From positions 1 through 64,000 of the forward strand of contig NZ_BJKP01000003.1 of the NCBI RefSeq assembly GCF_008974145.1: a stretch of 64,000 nt of DNA, read 5' to 3'. This DNA is from Microcystis aeruginosa NIES-4325. GTDB lineage: Bacteria; Cyanobacteriota; Cyanobacteriia; Cyanobacteriales; Microcystaceae. Position numbers and translations under genes: made by a program. The first letter of the stretch is position 1, and each line of letters starts with the position of its first letter. The notes below the pieces were generated by a model. It had not been told where the DNA came from, ran no database searches, and saw only the letters and a program-made list of their open reading frames with translations. Shown here in pieces: positions 36,963 to 47,509 of the stretch.

Positions 36963-37745
36963 CCCCCAAGCTGTCCCCAAGAGGCAAAGAATACCCGCTA
37001 AACCCGCTAAAGGTTGGTTATAGATACCTTTAACCCAAACTAACCCAGAATCGCTGTAAGACATCAATTCGGCACTGTCTAGCAAGGCTAATCCCCACAC
37101 CCAACCGCTATGAAGTCCCCAAGCTAATCCTAAACTACCATGATCGATCGCCCGCGCCCAGACCAGAACCATCCCCATCAGAAATAAACCGGGTAGTTGC
37201 GGCAGAGTTTGCTGACGTTCCCAAAGCAGATGCAACAGGGCAAAAATTAGGCTAGAAATGGCTCCCGCCATCCAAAAACCGTATTCTTGGCTTAATTGGC
37301 TCAAAAAGATGCCCCTAAAGATTAATTCCTCGATAATACCCACCCAGAGGGCCACTATCAACAGGGGTAAACTCAAGGCAAAAGCGCGAGTTAGGTTTTT
37401 TGGCTGCCAGTGTACCCATGTTAAAATCCCCTCTAGGAAAAAAATTATCCCTAATCCCACCACTGCCAAGATTAATCCTTTAGTTAGGGAGATAAATAGG
37501 GAAAATGACCAAATTAATCCGTAATTATCGAGGCTGCTCCCCTCTATCTTGAATAATCCCCAGATAATTAAGGGAGCCAAAACGTAAAGAGAGGCCACTA
37601 AGGGCAATTTTTGGTCAGGTTTTGTCCCTTGCAGCGGTTGCCATCCCAAACGACTCCCTAAACCAATGGCAATCGGCAGCCAGAGAATTAACCAGGCTAA
37701 CAGGAAAATAATAATTTTTATTAAGGCAGCCATGTCCATTGTCAA
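36945..37745 (-). CDS. CPBP family intramembrane glutamic endopeptidase
   Basis: A 266-residue polytopic protein with about eight spans. The Abi/CPBP motifs are IIEELIFRGIFLSQL (EExxxR) and SSLIFALLHLLWER (FxxxH), which hold the catalytic Glu and metal-like His of Rce1-type proteases. In bacteria these enzymes mature exported peptides or confer bacteriocin immunity; in cyanobacteria the substrate is unknown. Starts at ATG 37745 or, four codons in, 37733 are both possible. Confidence 0.88.
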   Translation of the reverse strand: MTMDMAALIKIIIFLLAWLILWLPIAIGLGSRLGWQPLQGTKPDQKLPLVASLYVLAPLIIWGLFKIEGSSLDNYGLIWSFSLFISLTKGLILAVVGLGIIFFLEGILTWVHWQPKNLTRAFALSLPLLIVALWVGIIEELIFRGIFLSQLSQEYGFWMAGAISSLIFALLHLLWERQQTLPQLPGLFLMGMVLVWARAIDHGSLGLAWGLHSGWVWGLALLDSAELMSYSDSGLVWVKGIYNQPLAGLAGILCLLGTAWGLNLFQ

Positions 37746-38103
37746 TTAGGTGCTACGGAAGTGGGGGTGTGGGGTGTGGGGTGTGGGGTGTGGGAAGAAT
37801 AAATAAAAATAATCTCGTGCCGACCGCCGCCTGTCTCCTGATAGCTAAAACAACAAACCCTCTAGGGATAAAATAACTGTGGAACTTTGCCCTGGTAAAG
37901 CCTAGCTCCAGCAAAAATCTATCTCTAGGGGGTTGCCAAAAAGAAGAAAAAGTGCTTAGGGAAACCCCCTCAAGTTGATGAAAGAGGCGGTCAAGGGTTA
38001 GAATTAGGGGTAAGAATCTATATTGTCTTTTTGGTCGGTCTTGTCAAAACTAGCCCTTTTGACTGCCGATTTTTTTTATCCCTATCCCTACTCCGTAACC
38101 TAT
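37746..38103. repeat. Spacer with TGTGGGG heptamers and a long palindrome-poor stretch
   Basis: Positions about 37766-37793 hold four TGTGGGG units, followed by GAAGAATAAATAAAAATAATCTC and GCCGACCGCC. The inverted version of this combination occurs at about 58185-58300, so both are parts of one dispersed repeat. The remaining 38000-38103 bases are T-rich before the AbrB stop. No gene was found. The AbrB terminator is not obvious. Confidence 0.6.
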
Positions 38104-38490
38104 TTAAGCTTCTACCGATTCTTCTGATTCCGTTTGTTTGAGGTGGATGTGCTTGTAGCCAAGTTTGATTTCAAACTCATCGCCGGGCTGCAAGTTCATT
38201 TGTTCGGTATAGGTGGAACCGATGACGATTTGACCATTTTTGTGGACACTAACCCGGAAAGTGGGTTCGCGACCGCGGCCATCTTTAGCGCCGTCGGGAT
38301 CGAGGGGAACCCCTTTTGCACCCAAAACAGCATCGTAAAAGTCGGTTAAATTGACCCGAACTTGGCCATCTTTACTTTGGGAGTAGTAACCACAACGTTT
38401 TGCCGTTTCGCGACGGGGTAAGTGGGATAACTCTTTGACTTTTTGAAGTAGAGCTTTCCCGGTTAGGGGAGTAGGAGAGATATCACTCAT
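38104..38490 (-). CDS. Cyanobacterial AbrB-like transcription regulator (cyAbrB), first paralogue
   Basis: A 128-residue protein with the cyAbrB layout: a helical N-terminus (LTGKALLQKVKELSHLPRRETAKRCGYYS) and a C-terminal swapped-hairpin AbrB DNA-binding domain (GQIVIGSTYTEQMNLQPGDE then FEIKLGYKHIHL). In cyanobacteria the AbrB domain is at the C-terminus, unlike Bacillus AbrB. Such regulators control carbon and nitrogen balance and, in Microcystis-type species, secondary metabolism. A second paralogue is at 55157. Sequence similarity suggests these are the two universal cyAbrB types, but which is A or B is not certain. Confidence 0.93.
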   Translation of the reverse strand: MSDISPTPLTGKALLQKVKELSHLPRRETAKRCGYYSQSKDGQVRVNLTDFYDAVLGAKGVPLDPDGAKDGRGREPTFRVSVHKNGQIVIGSTYTEQMNLQPGDEFEIKLGYKHIHLKQTESEESVEA

Positions 38491-39012
38491 GGTACTTTTT
38501 AATGTCCCTTGATTTTTTAGTGACTGTCAATTAAGTTTACACTGACAAATTGATCATACCAAAAATCTTGCCAAAAATGTCTAGAGGGGAATAATAAATT
38601 TTTTAAAACTGATGGTTCGGTGATGACAATCGTGCTAAGAAGACCCCAGACTAGGTAGTAAGTGTAAACCTTGTGGGGGAGAGGAAATTTTTGGTCAAGA
38701 CTCTCGCAATTTTTGGTCGGGTGCGAGGAAAACAGGAGGAGAAAGTAAGGACATAAAATGGATTAAGCTATACCTAGCAAGGAATTGAGAAACTATACTT
38801 GTGGTTGGAGTTGGCAAAAAAGTAATGACCCAGAGCAGTAAATCCGGGGTGATTAAACTGTTTTCGAGCGACTTGCCCATCTATCATTAGGCCTAGATAC
38901 CCACCCCTTGGCTCAACCGACCAGGGCAAATCTTAAGGATTAATTACCATTACTAGCTCCCCTTTGGCCCGTTAACATCGATTATCCTGAGTATTAGGAG
39001 TCCCTCATCCCC
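38491..39012. other. Divergent spacer between AbrB and sdhB genes
   Basis: 522 bp without a credible gene. It must contain the AbrB promoter and the sdhB promoter. A short direct repeat AATTTTTGGTC occurs twice (about 38686 and 38707). AGGAG at 38996-39000 is the likely ribosome-binding site of sdhB. An open frame of 61 codons on the minus strand (38880-38695) has no protein-like character and is left out. Confidence 0.5.
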
Positions 39013-40008
39013 GTGCCGAGTATGGAAGTTTATTTTAAAATTCTGCGTCAACGCCCCAACGACATCCCCTACCTAGAAAATTTTACCCTAGAGGTGGAGG
39101 CAGGAAATACAATTCTCGACTGCCTTAATCGCATCAAATGGGAACTTGATGGAACTTTGGCCTTTCGTAAAAATTGCCGCAATACAATTTGTGGCAGCTG
39201 TGCGATGAAAATTAACGGTCGTTCGGCCTTGGCTTGTCAACAAAATATCGCCAGTGAATTAAACCATTGTGGCCAAAAAGATGCCGGAGAAATTCCCGAA
39301 ATCACGATCGCCCCTCTGGGTAATTTACCGATTATCCGGGATTTAATCGTCAATATGCAACCGTTTTGGGACGATTTAGAAAGGGTTGAACCTTATATCA
39401 GTAGTCAAGCACGCACCATTCCCGAACGAGAATTTCTGCAAACTCCAGAAGAAAGAGCCAATCTCAATCAGATGGGTAACTGCATTATGTGCGGGGCCTG
39501 TTATTCGGAATGTAACGCCAAGCAAGTCAATCCCGATTTTGTCGGGCCCCACGCTTTAGCAAAAGCGCAGCGCACCCTAGCAGATTCCCGCGATGGTAAT
39601 CAAGAAGGTCGCCTAGAACTTTATAACCAAGGCACCGCAGGGGTTTGGGGTTGTACCCGTTGCTATTTCTGTAATGCGGTTTGTCCTATGGAAGTGGCTC
39701 CTATGGATCAGATCGGTAAAATTAAACAGGAAATACTCGCTCGCAAGTCGGCCGATAGTAGTCGTCCCATTCGTCACCGGAAAGTTTTAGTGGAATTAGT
39801 CAAAGCAGGGGGATGGGTGGATGAACGCCAATTCGGCCTCTATGTGCTGGGCAATTATTGGCGCGATTTACAGGGTTTATTAAGTATTGCTCCCTTGGGA
39901 TTGCGGATGATTGCTAAGGGTAAATTTCCCACTTCCTTTGAAGCTTCCGAGGGAACCGAGGAAGTGAGAGGTTTAATTACTGCCATTCAAAATTCTCGCT
40001 CTCGATAG
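39013..40008 (+). CDS. sdhB: Succinate dehydrogenase/fumarate reductase iron-sulfur subunit
   Basis: A 331-residue SdhB. The N-terminal [2Fe-2S] domain has FRKNCRNTICGSCAMKI and ALAC, and the C-terminal domain has CIMCGACYSECN and CTRCYFCNAVCPMEV for the [4Fe-4S] and [3Fe-4S] clusters. It passes electrons from succinate to the quinone pool at the thylakoid or plasma membrane. No sdhA or membrane anchor is adjacent, which is usual in cyanobacteria. Start is GTG 39013 (AGGAG 12 nt upstream) or ATG 39022; the spacing favours GTG slightly. The C-terminal extension after about 270 is cyanobacterial. Confidence 0.93.
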   Translation: MPSMEVYFKILRQRPNDIPYLENFTLEVEAGNTILDCLNRIKWELDGTLAFRKNCRNTICGSCAMKINGRSALACQQNIASELNHCGQKDAGEIPEITIAPLGNLPIIRDLIVNMQPFWDDLERVEPYISSQARTIPEREFLQTPEERANLNQMGNCIMCGACYSECNAKQVNPDFVGPHALAKAQRTLADSRDGNQEGRLELYNQGTAGVWGCTRCYFCNAVCPMEVAPMDQIGKIKQEILARKSADSSRPIRHRKVLVELVKAGGWVDERQFGLYVLGNYWRDLQGLLSIAPLGLRMIAKGKFPTSFEASEGTEEVRGLITAIQNSRSR

Positions 40009-40067
40009 TTAGAGTAATTTTGAGATGATTATGATCTATATTCTATATGACTGGAGAACTCATTATC

Positions 40068-41069
40068 ATGTTCGATCGAGATAGTATCCGTGGTTTTTCT
40101 GCCCTGCTCACCCTTGTGGGAGTCACTTCTAGTTTGGGTTTTAGCTTCAACGCACCGGCTTTCTCCCAAGCTACCTCTAACAATTTACCTTTACTATTAG
40201 CTCAAAAAAGCGAAAAGGTGCGCGTAGCGGTTTTAGACTTCGATTATAGCGGTCTCAGTAATCCCCAATGGTTAACATTTCTCAATGGTGGGGCCAGTGG
40301 TGTCAGTGATATTCTCGTCAACAAATTAGTGGAAAGTGGTCGCTATACAGTGATTGAGCGCAGTCGCATTGATGCTGTCCTCAAAGAACAAAATTTTGGG
40401 GCTTCCGGACGGGTAGATGCCGCTACCGCCGCTCAAATCGGGCAAATTTTGGGGGTAGATGTGGTGATTATCGGTTCGATTACTCAATTCGATTTACAAA
40501 AAAAACAATCCGGTGGCTCGTTTATTATTTTTAGCACCGCCAAGACAGAAACCGATGCTTTTGTCAAGTTAAATGTCCGAGCAATTAATACCACCACGGC
40601 CGAAATTATTACCACCGCTCAGGGAGATGGTACTGCCAATCAATCCGATGGTTCAACCGTGGTTTTAGGGGTTGGGGGTGGTTCCCAAACCTCCAATGAA
40701 GGGAAATTACTCAGTATTGCCACCGATAAGGCAGTGGCGCAGGTGGTTGATAATCTCAATAATAAAGCCGACCAAATCGCCGCTACACCGCGCTCGCTCC
40801 CGACTGTCACCGCTTTAGTGGCTGCCGTGGCGGGAAATCAGGTAATTCTCAACAAAGGTACGGGAGAGGGATATCGTGTTGGTTTACGCATTTCCATCGA
40901 ACGGACGACTCAAACGGTCAAGGATCCGCAAACGGGTAAGGTTATCCGTCAGATTACTCAACCGATTGGCACTCTCGAAATTGTCGAAGCTGATGGTCAA
41001 TCTAGCGTCGGTCGCATCATTACCGGTAATGGTTTTAAAATCGGTGATTTAGCTAAACCGATTCGTTAA
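40068..41069 (+). CDS. Exported CsgG/HfaB-like protein
   Basis: A 333-residue protein with a signal peptide (FSALLTLVGVTSSLGFSFNAPAFS). The CsgG-like core (PF03783) shows VRVAVLDFDYSGL, GVSDILVNKLVESGRYTVIERSRIDAVLKEQNF and AAQIGQILGVDVVIIGSI. A C-terminal beta-rich part (GTGEGYRVGLRISIERTTQ) follows. CsgG itself is an outer-membrane secretion lipoprotein, but no lipobox Cys is visible here, so it is probably a periplasmic relative. The ATG at 40068 is taken because the signal peptide begins there; an upstream ATG at 40047 adds seven residues. Confidence 0.82.
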   Translation: MFDRDSIRGFSALLTLVGVTSSLGFSFNAPAFSQATSNNLPLLLAQKSEKVRVAVLDFDYSGLSNPQWLTFLNGGASGVSDILVNKLVESGRYTVIERSRIDAVLKEQNFGASGRVDAATAAQIGQILGVDVVIIGSITQFDLQKKQSGGSFIIFSTAKTETDAFVKLNVRAINTTTAEIITTAQGDGTANQSDGSTVVLGVGGGSQTSNEGKLLSIATDKAVAQVVDNLNNKADQIAATPRSLPTVTALVAAVAGNQVILNKGTGEGYRVGLRISIERTTQTVKDPQTGKVIRQITQPIGTLEIVEADGQSSVGRIITGNGFKIGDLAKPIR

Positions 41070-41242
41070 TTGGGGATTGGGGAGTGGGAAGTGGGGAGAT
41101 CGGTAAACTTAAAACTCAAATCTGATCACTGATCACTGATAAGTGAACACTCACGAAAATTTGAAGTTATGTAAAGCGAACCCTGGGGTCAGGTAAGACA
41201 ACCGATAAAATTTATGATTGGAATCCCTTGCATATTCCCTAG

Positions 41243-42235
<993 letters not shown>

Positions 42236-42253
42236 TTTCTGATTTTGAGCCTG

Positions 42254-42282
42254 AAAAAGGACACAAGTTAACTTGTGTCCTT
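42254..42282 (-). terminator. Palindromic terminator for dnaK (between convergent por and dnaK)
   Basis: Positions 42257-42282 are a perfect palindrome (AAGGACACAAGTT and its complement AACTTGTGTCCTT). On the minus strand it is followed by TTTTT (42258-42254), giving a strong intrinsic terminator for dnaK. On the plus strand it is followed by CCCGAAG, so it is weak for por. Confidence 0.88.
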
Positions 42283-42304
42283 CCCGAAGCTAGAAACTTA
42301 ATTT

Positions 42305-44209
42305 TTATTTAGTGTCGGAGAATTCGGCATCGATGACATCATCGCCGCCACCAGCACCACCAGAGGGTCCATTTTTATCATTGCCACCGGTGGGATTGCT
42401 AGGGGCTGCTTGCTGATAGATACTGCTACCGATCGCATAGAGGACTTGTTGTAATTCCGGTAGGACAATTTTGATCTTACCATCATCGTCTTTTGCGATC
42501 GCTTCTTTCAGTTCTTTAATCAACTCTTGGGCTTTAGTTTTCTCCGATGGGGGAACCTTATCGCCTAACTCGGCTAACTGCTTATCAGCTTGATAAACCA
42601 GGGAATCAGCTTGATTTTTGCGTTCAATGCGTTCGCGACGTTCTTTATCAGCTGATGCGTTCGATTCTGCCTCATTTACCATGCGTTCCACCTCATTTTT
42701 GGGCAAGGTAGAAGCACCGGTGATGCTAATCGATTGTTCTTTTCCTGTACCTTTATCTTTAGCGGTGACATTTAAAATACCGTTAGCATCGATGTCGAAA
42801 ACCACTTCGATTTGAGGCAAACCCCGGGGCGCAGGGGGGATACCATCGAGTCGGAAAGTTCCCAAACTCTTGTTATCTCTGGCTATTTCCCGTTCCCCTT
42901 GCAGGACGTGGATTTCTACGTTAGTTTGTGCGTCTACTGCCGTAGAGAAAACTTCCGATTTTCTGGTGGGGATAGTGGTATTGCGGGGAATAATCCGCGT
43001 CATCACACCGCCCAGGGTTTCCACACCCAGAGACAGAGGACAAACATCAAGCAGAAGAATATCTTTAACTTCACCAGCAAGAACACCACCTTGAATAGCG
43101 GCACCCACAGCTACCACTTCATCGGGGTTAACGCTTTGGTTCGGATCTTTGCCTAGAACTTGTTTAACTAATTCTTGAATGGCGGGAATCCGGGTTGAAC
43201 CACCGACGAGAACCACTTCATCGAGGGCAGATTTATCGATTTTGGCATCACGGATGGCATTTTCTACAGGACGCCGACAGCTATCGATTAAATCGGCGCA
43301 AATTTCCTCAAATTTAGCTCTGGTTAAGGTCGTATCTAGGTGTTTCGGTCCTTCGGAGGTAGCGGTGATGAAGGGCAGGTTAATTTCCGCTTGGGTAACG
43401 CTAGAAAGCTCTATTTTGGCTTTTTCTGCCGCTTCTGTGAGACGTTGTAGGGCTTGTTTATCTTGACGTAGATCGATTCCTTCAAATTTTTCGAATTCTT
43501 CGGCTAAATAATCAACGATTTTTTTATCGAAGTCATCACCACCGAGATGAGTATCTCCAGAGGTAGCCAGAACCTCAAAGACACCATCACCCACTTCCAG
43601 AACCGATACGTCAAAGGTTCCCCCACCCAAGTCAAAAACGAGAATGGTTTCGTTAGCTTTTCTCTCTAATCCGTAGGCAAGAGAGGCGGCAGTGGGTTCG
43701 TTGATAATGCGGAGAACTTCAATCCCAGCAATTCTCCCCGCATCTTTGGTGGCTTGACGTTGGGAGTCATTAAAATAAGCAGGTACAGTGATGACTGCTT
43801 GGGTAACGGTTTCGCCCAGGTATTTACTGGCATCTTCCACCAGTTTCCGCAGGACCTGGGAGGAAATTTCTTCGGGGGCGAATTGTTTGCCCTGGGCCGG
43901 ACAGTCTAATTTAACGTTGCCGTTGCCGTCTTGAAGAGCTTTGTAGGATACTTCTGTGGCTTCCTTGGCAACTTCGTTGAATTTCCGGCCGATGAAGCGT
44001 TTGACGGAATAAAAAGTATTGTACGGGTTCATTACCGCTTGACGTTTGGCGATTTGTCCTACTAGGCGATCACCATTTTTGGCGTAGGCGACGACTGAGG
44101 GAGTGGTTCTAAATCCTTCGGCGTTAGCGATAACGGTGGGTTTACCCCCTTCCATAACCGCGACGCAGGAGTTAGTCGTCCCTAAGTCAATTCCAACTAC
44201 TTTTCCCAT
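42305..44209 (-). CDS. dnaK: Hsp70 chaperone DnaK
   Basis: A 634-residue Hsp70. The ATPase domain begins [21 protein letters not shown] and includes [15 protein letters not shown] and [13 protein letters not shown]; the peptide-binding domain has [24 protein letters not shown]. The C-terminal lid ends with a Gly-rich linker and [10 protein letters not shown], the nucleotide-exchange/J-binding tail typical of canonical DnaK. ATG at 44209 (MGKVVG) is preferred; eight codons upstream in frame are not native. No CIRCE operator is seen upstream. J-domain proteins in this window (22138 WD40-J) are possible partners. Confidence 0.97.
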   Translation of the reverse strand: MGKVVGIDLGTTNSCVAVMEGGKPTVIANAEGFRTTPSVVAYAKNGDRLVGQIAKRQAVMNPYNTFYSVKRFIGRKFNEVAKEATEVSYKALQDGNGNVKLDCPAQGKQFAPEEISSQVLRKLVEDASKYLGETVTQAVITVPAYFNDSQRQATKDAGRIAGIEVLRIINEPTAASLAYGLERKANETILVFDLGGGTFDVSVLEVGDGVFEVLATSGDTHLGGDDFDKKIVDYLAEEFEKFEGIDLRQDKQALQRLTEAAEKAKIELSSVTQAEINLPFITATSEGPKHLDTTLTRAKFEEICADLIDSCRRPVENAIRDAKIDKSALDEVVLVGGSTRIPAIQELVKQVLGKDPNQSVNPDEVVAVGAAIQGGVLAGEVKDILLLDVCPLSLGVETLGGVMTRIIPRNTTIPTRKSEVFSTAVDAQTNVEIHVLQGEREIARDNKSLGTFRLDGIPPAPRGLPQIEVVFDIDANGILNVTAKDKGTGKEQSISITGASTLPKNEVERMVNEAESNASADKERRERIERKNQADSLVYQADKQLAELGDKVPPSEKTKAQELIKELKEAIAKDDDGKIKIVLPELQQVLYAIGSSIYQQAAPSNPTGGNDKNGPSGGAGGGDDVIDAEFSDTK

Positions 44210-44658
44210 AATCTTTGTGCTGCTCCGATACAATTATAGTGACTTCTAGAATCGGAACTGTACTCGGTTTTTAGGCGATACCCACCCCTATCAGTTCCTT
44301 CGTTATCTCTATAGTGCAAAATAACCCCGCTTTCTTGATAGTGTAGGTATCCGAACCTTTTTGGTAGTATTACATCGGTCGAGTTATCATACTAAATCCA
44401 GTTATCAAAAACTAATTAGGGTTTCCTGAAAAAGTTTTTTGTGGGGGCAGGGTATGGGGTGTGGGGTAGTGGGGCGCACCGGAGTTGGCAGAAAAAGCTG
44501 ATCACTGATCATTGAAATCCCCAACAGCCAACACCGATCGAGAAAAAATTTTTTCTGTACAGGGAATACTTAAAATAGAAAGGGGAACACAAAATCAAGT
44601 TGCCGGTATTTTTTTCTCTGGGCATGGTCGCACAGTTTGTAGAATTTAGCTGAAATTT
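44210..44658. repeat. Divergent spacer with dispersed GGGTTTCC/TGTGGGG repeat
   Basis: 449 bp separating dnaK from the 7TM-HD gene, read outward on both sides. About 44415-44474 is a copy of a dispersed repeat: AGGGTTTCCTGAAAAAGTTT, then GGGGGCAGGGTATGGGG and TGTGGGG. The same block, in two orientations, flanks plsC (58285-58334 and 59147-59204). No gene is present. Promoters were not identified. Confidence 0.6.
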
Positions 44659-47007
44659 ATGAATCATTTTCTGCATTCTTTCACTGTTTTTCCTGATTCT
44701 GCCCGAAAATCTCGCTCTTTCTCCCTAGGTAAACTTCGCAGACCCTTAATCTTCCTGTTTACCGTCGGTTGTCTGACTAGCGTGGTCGGTTATCGTTTCT
44801 ATAATCAGCCGAAATTGGCCGTCGGGACTATTTCCCCAGTCACAATTATCGCCCCCGAAGATGCCAGTTTTGAAGACCAAGAAACCACCGCCCTCAAACG
44901 CCAAAAAATTCGGGCTGGACTGCTTCCCCGGCTGAAAAGAGACCCCCAAACCACCGCCGAGATTGAGCGATCGCTGCGGGAAACCTTAGGGCAATTAAGT
45001 CAAATTAGCCCAATTCTATCAAAAAATTCGATTTTACTGGGCAGAACTATTTCTAACGCCACACTGGAAACGCTGCTCACCTTTTCTGCCGCTCAATGGT
45101 CAACTCTACAAAGCGGACTCAACTATGAAGAATCTTTTCCAAAACCCTTGACAAAAGAGCAAGAATATGCTATTAAGGAAATCCAAGCCTATCGTCAGCG
45201 CGTGACGAAGGGAAACTTTGAGCAATTTATCGATCGATTGGGGCAATTACGGCAAATACAGGAGCAAACCAGCCAAAATTATTGGCATTCCAGCTTAAAT
45301 AAACTCAAATATGCTGATCTGATCACAGTAGCCCAAATGGGCGATCGAGAGTGGCAAAACCTAGAAAAAGCCGTCCTGCAAGCGAGTCGCCGGATTTTGG
45401 CACAAGGCATTCCCCCAGGGATTTCCACCAGTCACCTACAGGATACGATCGCCGTGCAGATTAGCAGCGATCGCCTAACCCGTCGCCAGCAGCTTTTAGC
45501 CGAAAATATCCTTCTAGCAGCCCTAGAGGGACAAACGAACCTGATAGAAGATCGAGAGGCAACCAAAGAACAAGCCACTAAAGCGGTGGAAGCGGTAGAT
45601 ATGGTCATATCTAGCACTCAAACCGGTCAAATTATCGTTAAAGCAGGCGAAAAAATTACTCAAGCCCAGTTTGTTCTGATCGATGGCTTTGGTTTAAGCG
45701 AACGGGGCATTAACTGGATGGGTTTAGGGGCAACGGCAATCCTTGTCACCAGTGCGATCGGGACTTTTTGCCTCGTTGCCCAGGGTCTCCATCGGCCCCT
45801 GCGTCACCGGGATTTTCTTCTCTTGGGTTTACTAAGTTTTACCACACCGATCCTAGCGCTCGCCCATATTCCCTTTACCAATCTGGCAGCCGTGGGTTTA
45901 TTAGTCAGCAGTTTCTATGGCCCGACTCTGGCCGTCACCCAAGTCCTCTTAACTGCTGGTCTTTCCCTATTCAGCATCCAAGGCATCAGCGCCGATTTAA
46001 TCGCGGGTACGATGGGGGGACTATTAGCGGCTATGATAGCGGCAAAATTGCGATCCCGGGATGAATTATCGCTGCTAGGAATGGGAATCGGAGTCAGTCA
46101 AGGTGGTGTTTATCTGCTCACCTACCTAATCGTTAGTGCCACCGCCAGCACGATCATCTATACTCTACTACCCACGGCCCTCGTCTATGGTCTATCGGGA
46201 ATAGCTTGGACGGTAATCGCCCTAGGATTATCCCCCTATCTAGAACGCTGTTTTGATGTGGTGACTCCCATTCGTCTGGTGGAGTTGTCCAATCCTAATT
46301 GTAGTTTGCTCAAACGTTTGGCCACGGAAGCGCCTGGTACTTTTCAACATACCCTTTTTGTCGCCTGTTTAGCTGAAGCAGCCGCCCGAAAACTGCACTG
46401 TAATGTGGAATTAATTCGCACGGGAACCCTCTATCACGATATTGGGAAAATGCACGATCCTCTCGGTTTTATTGAAAATCAAATGGGTGGTCCGAATAAA
46501 CACGATGAAATTAACGATCCCTACGTCAGCGCCGAGATTATTAAAAAGCACGTTAGCGAAGGGTTAGTCATGGCCCGCAGACACGGTTTACCGCGAGTCG
46601 TCCGCGATTTTATTCCCGAACACCAAGGCAATCTCTTAATTTCCTATTTTTATCAGCAAGCTTTGCAAAAATCCGCCCAAAATGGTCAAGAAATCGTTGA
46701 TGAGGCGGCCTTTCGCTACGATGGTCCGATTCCCCAATCGCGAGAAACGGCGATCGTTATGTTAGCCGATAGTAGCGAGGCCGCTTTGCGATCGCTGAAG
46801 GAGGCCTCCCCAGAACAAGCTATGGATATGATCAAAAAGATTTTTCAGGCCCGATGGCGCGAGCAACAATTAGTAGATAGTGGTATTCGTCAAGAGGAAT
46901 TACCAATTATTGCCGAGGTTTTTGTACAAGTTTGGCAACAATTCCATCATCAACGTATTGCCTACCCGAAAGCAGTTTTAGAAGTCTCCTCAGCCGAAAA
47001 AATATGA
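44659..47007 (+). CDS. pgpH: 7TM-7TMR-HD phosphodiesterase (PgpH/YqfF type)
   Basis: A 782-residue protein: an N-terminal span, an extracytoplasmic 7TMR-HDED domain (about 50-330), seven membrane spans (about 340-545) and a cytosolic HD domain. The HD motif is FQHTLFVACLAEAAARKLHC with ELIRTGTLYHDIGKM, and the metal-site His of VRDFIPEHQGN. The family hydrolyses cyclic di-AMP (PgpH of Listeria), so osmotic or potassium homeostasis is expected; the substrate in cyanobacteria is inferred. The stop overlaps the ATG of the next gene (ATGA at 47004-47007). Confidence 0.93.
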   Translation: MNHFLHSFTVFPDSARKSRSFSLGKLRRPLIFLFTVGCLTSVVGYRFYNQPKLAVGTISPVTIIAPEDASFEDQETTALKRQKIRAGLLPRLKRDPQTTAEIERSLRETLGQLSQISPILSKNSILLGRTISNATLETLLTFSAAQWSTLQSGLNYEESFPKPLTKEQEYAIKEIQAYRQRVTKGNFEQFIDRLGQLRQIQEQTSQNYWHSSLNKLKYADLITVAQMGDREWQNLEKAVLQASRRILAQGIPPGISTSHLQDTIAVQISSDRLTRRQQLLAENILLAALEGQTNLIEDREATKEQATKAVEAVDMVISSTQTGQIIVKAGEKITQAQFVLIDGFGLSERGINWMGLGATAILVTSAIGTFCLVAQGLHRPLRHRDFLLLGLLSFTTPILALAHIPFTNLAAVGLLVSSFYGPTLAVTQVLLTAGLSLFSIQGISADLIAGTMGGLLAAMIAAKLRSRDELSLLGMGIGVSQGGVYLLTYLIVSATASTIIYTLLPTALVYGLSGIAWTVIALGLSPYLERCFDVVTPIRLVELSNPNCSLLKRLATEAPGTFQHTLFVACLAEAAARKLHCNVELIRTGTLYHDIGKMHDPLGFIENQMGGPNKHDEINDPYVSAEIIKKHVSEGLVMARRHGLPRVVRDFIPEHQGNLLISYFYQQALQKSAQNGQEIVDEAAFRYDGPIPQSRETAIVMLADSSEAALRSLKEASPEQAMDMIKKIFQARWREQQLVDSGIRQEELPIIAEVFVQVWQQFHHQRIAYPKAVLEVSSAEKI

Positions 47008-47471
47008 AAAGAGATACTTGGCTAAATCAGTTACAATTTCTCTACGAACAAGATGAACATCTCTGGTTGACTGAAACAATTAAACTTCTCAAGGAAAATC
47101 GTCTAGCTGAGTTGGATATTCAACATTTAATCGAGGAGTTGGAGGCTTTGGGCAAACGGGATAAAAATCGAGTTGAGAGTTTTTTAAGACAGATAATTAT
47201 TCATCTTTTGCTGTGGCAATATTGGTCAGAAGAATTTGAATTAAATCATCGGCATTGGCAAGGAGAAATAGCAACTTTTAGAGTTCAGCTAAATGGATAC
47301 TTAAGCACAAATCTAGAAAAATATCTCCTAGATAACCAAGAAAGAATCTATCAAGATGCAGTTTTTATTGTCGGACAAAAAACTGAAATATCTCCTCACA
47401 ATTTTCCTCTAAATTGTCCCTATTCTCTCGAACAAATGCTTGATAGGCATTGGTTGCCAGAGCGAAATTAG
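47004..47471 (+). CDS. DUF29 family protein
   Basis: A 155-residue helical protein of the DUF29 family, abundant in cyanobacteria. It has the typical DEHLWLTETIKLLKENRLAEL DIQHLIEELEALGKRDKN and the SFLRQIIIHLLLWQYW helix. The reading frame is open further upstream, but that part lies in the 7TM-HD gene, and the ATG at 47004 matches the family start. Overlap with the preceding stop implies coupling. DUF29 genes often sit next to small toxin-like genes, and here it precedes a Uma2 gene. Molecular function is unknown. Confidence 0.88.
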   Translation: MKRDTWLNQLQFLYEQDEHLWLTETIKLLKENRLAELDIQHLIEELEALGKRDKNRVESFLRQIIIHLLLWQYWSEEFELNHRHWQGEIATFRVQLNGYLSTNLEKYLLDNQERIYQDAVFIVGQKTEISPHNFPLNCPYSLEQMLDRHWLPERN

Positions 47472-47509
47472 TTAAATCCCACAGGAAAAAATCAAGGATA
47501 ATTACCAAA

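Noticed and set aside
44210-44658. CIRCE operator upstream of dnaK
   Set aside because: No TTAGCACTC-N9-GAGTGCTAA or near match on either strand of the spacer.
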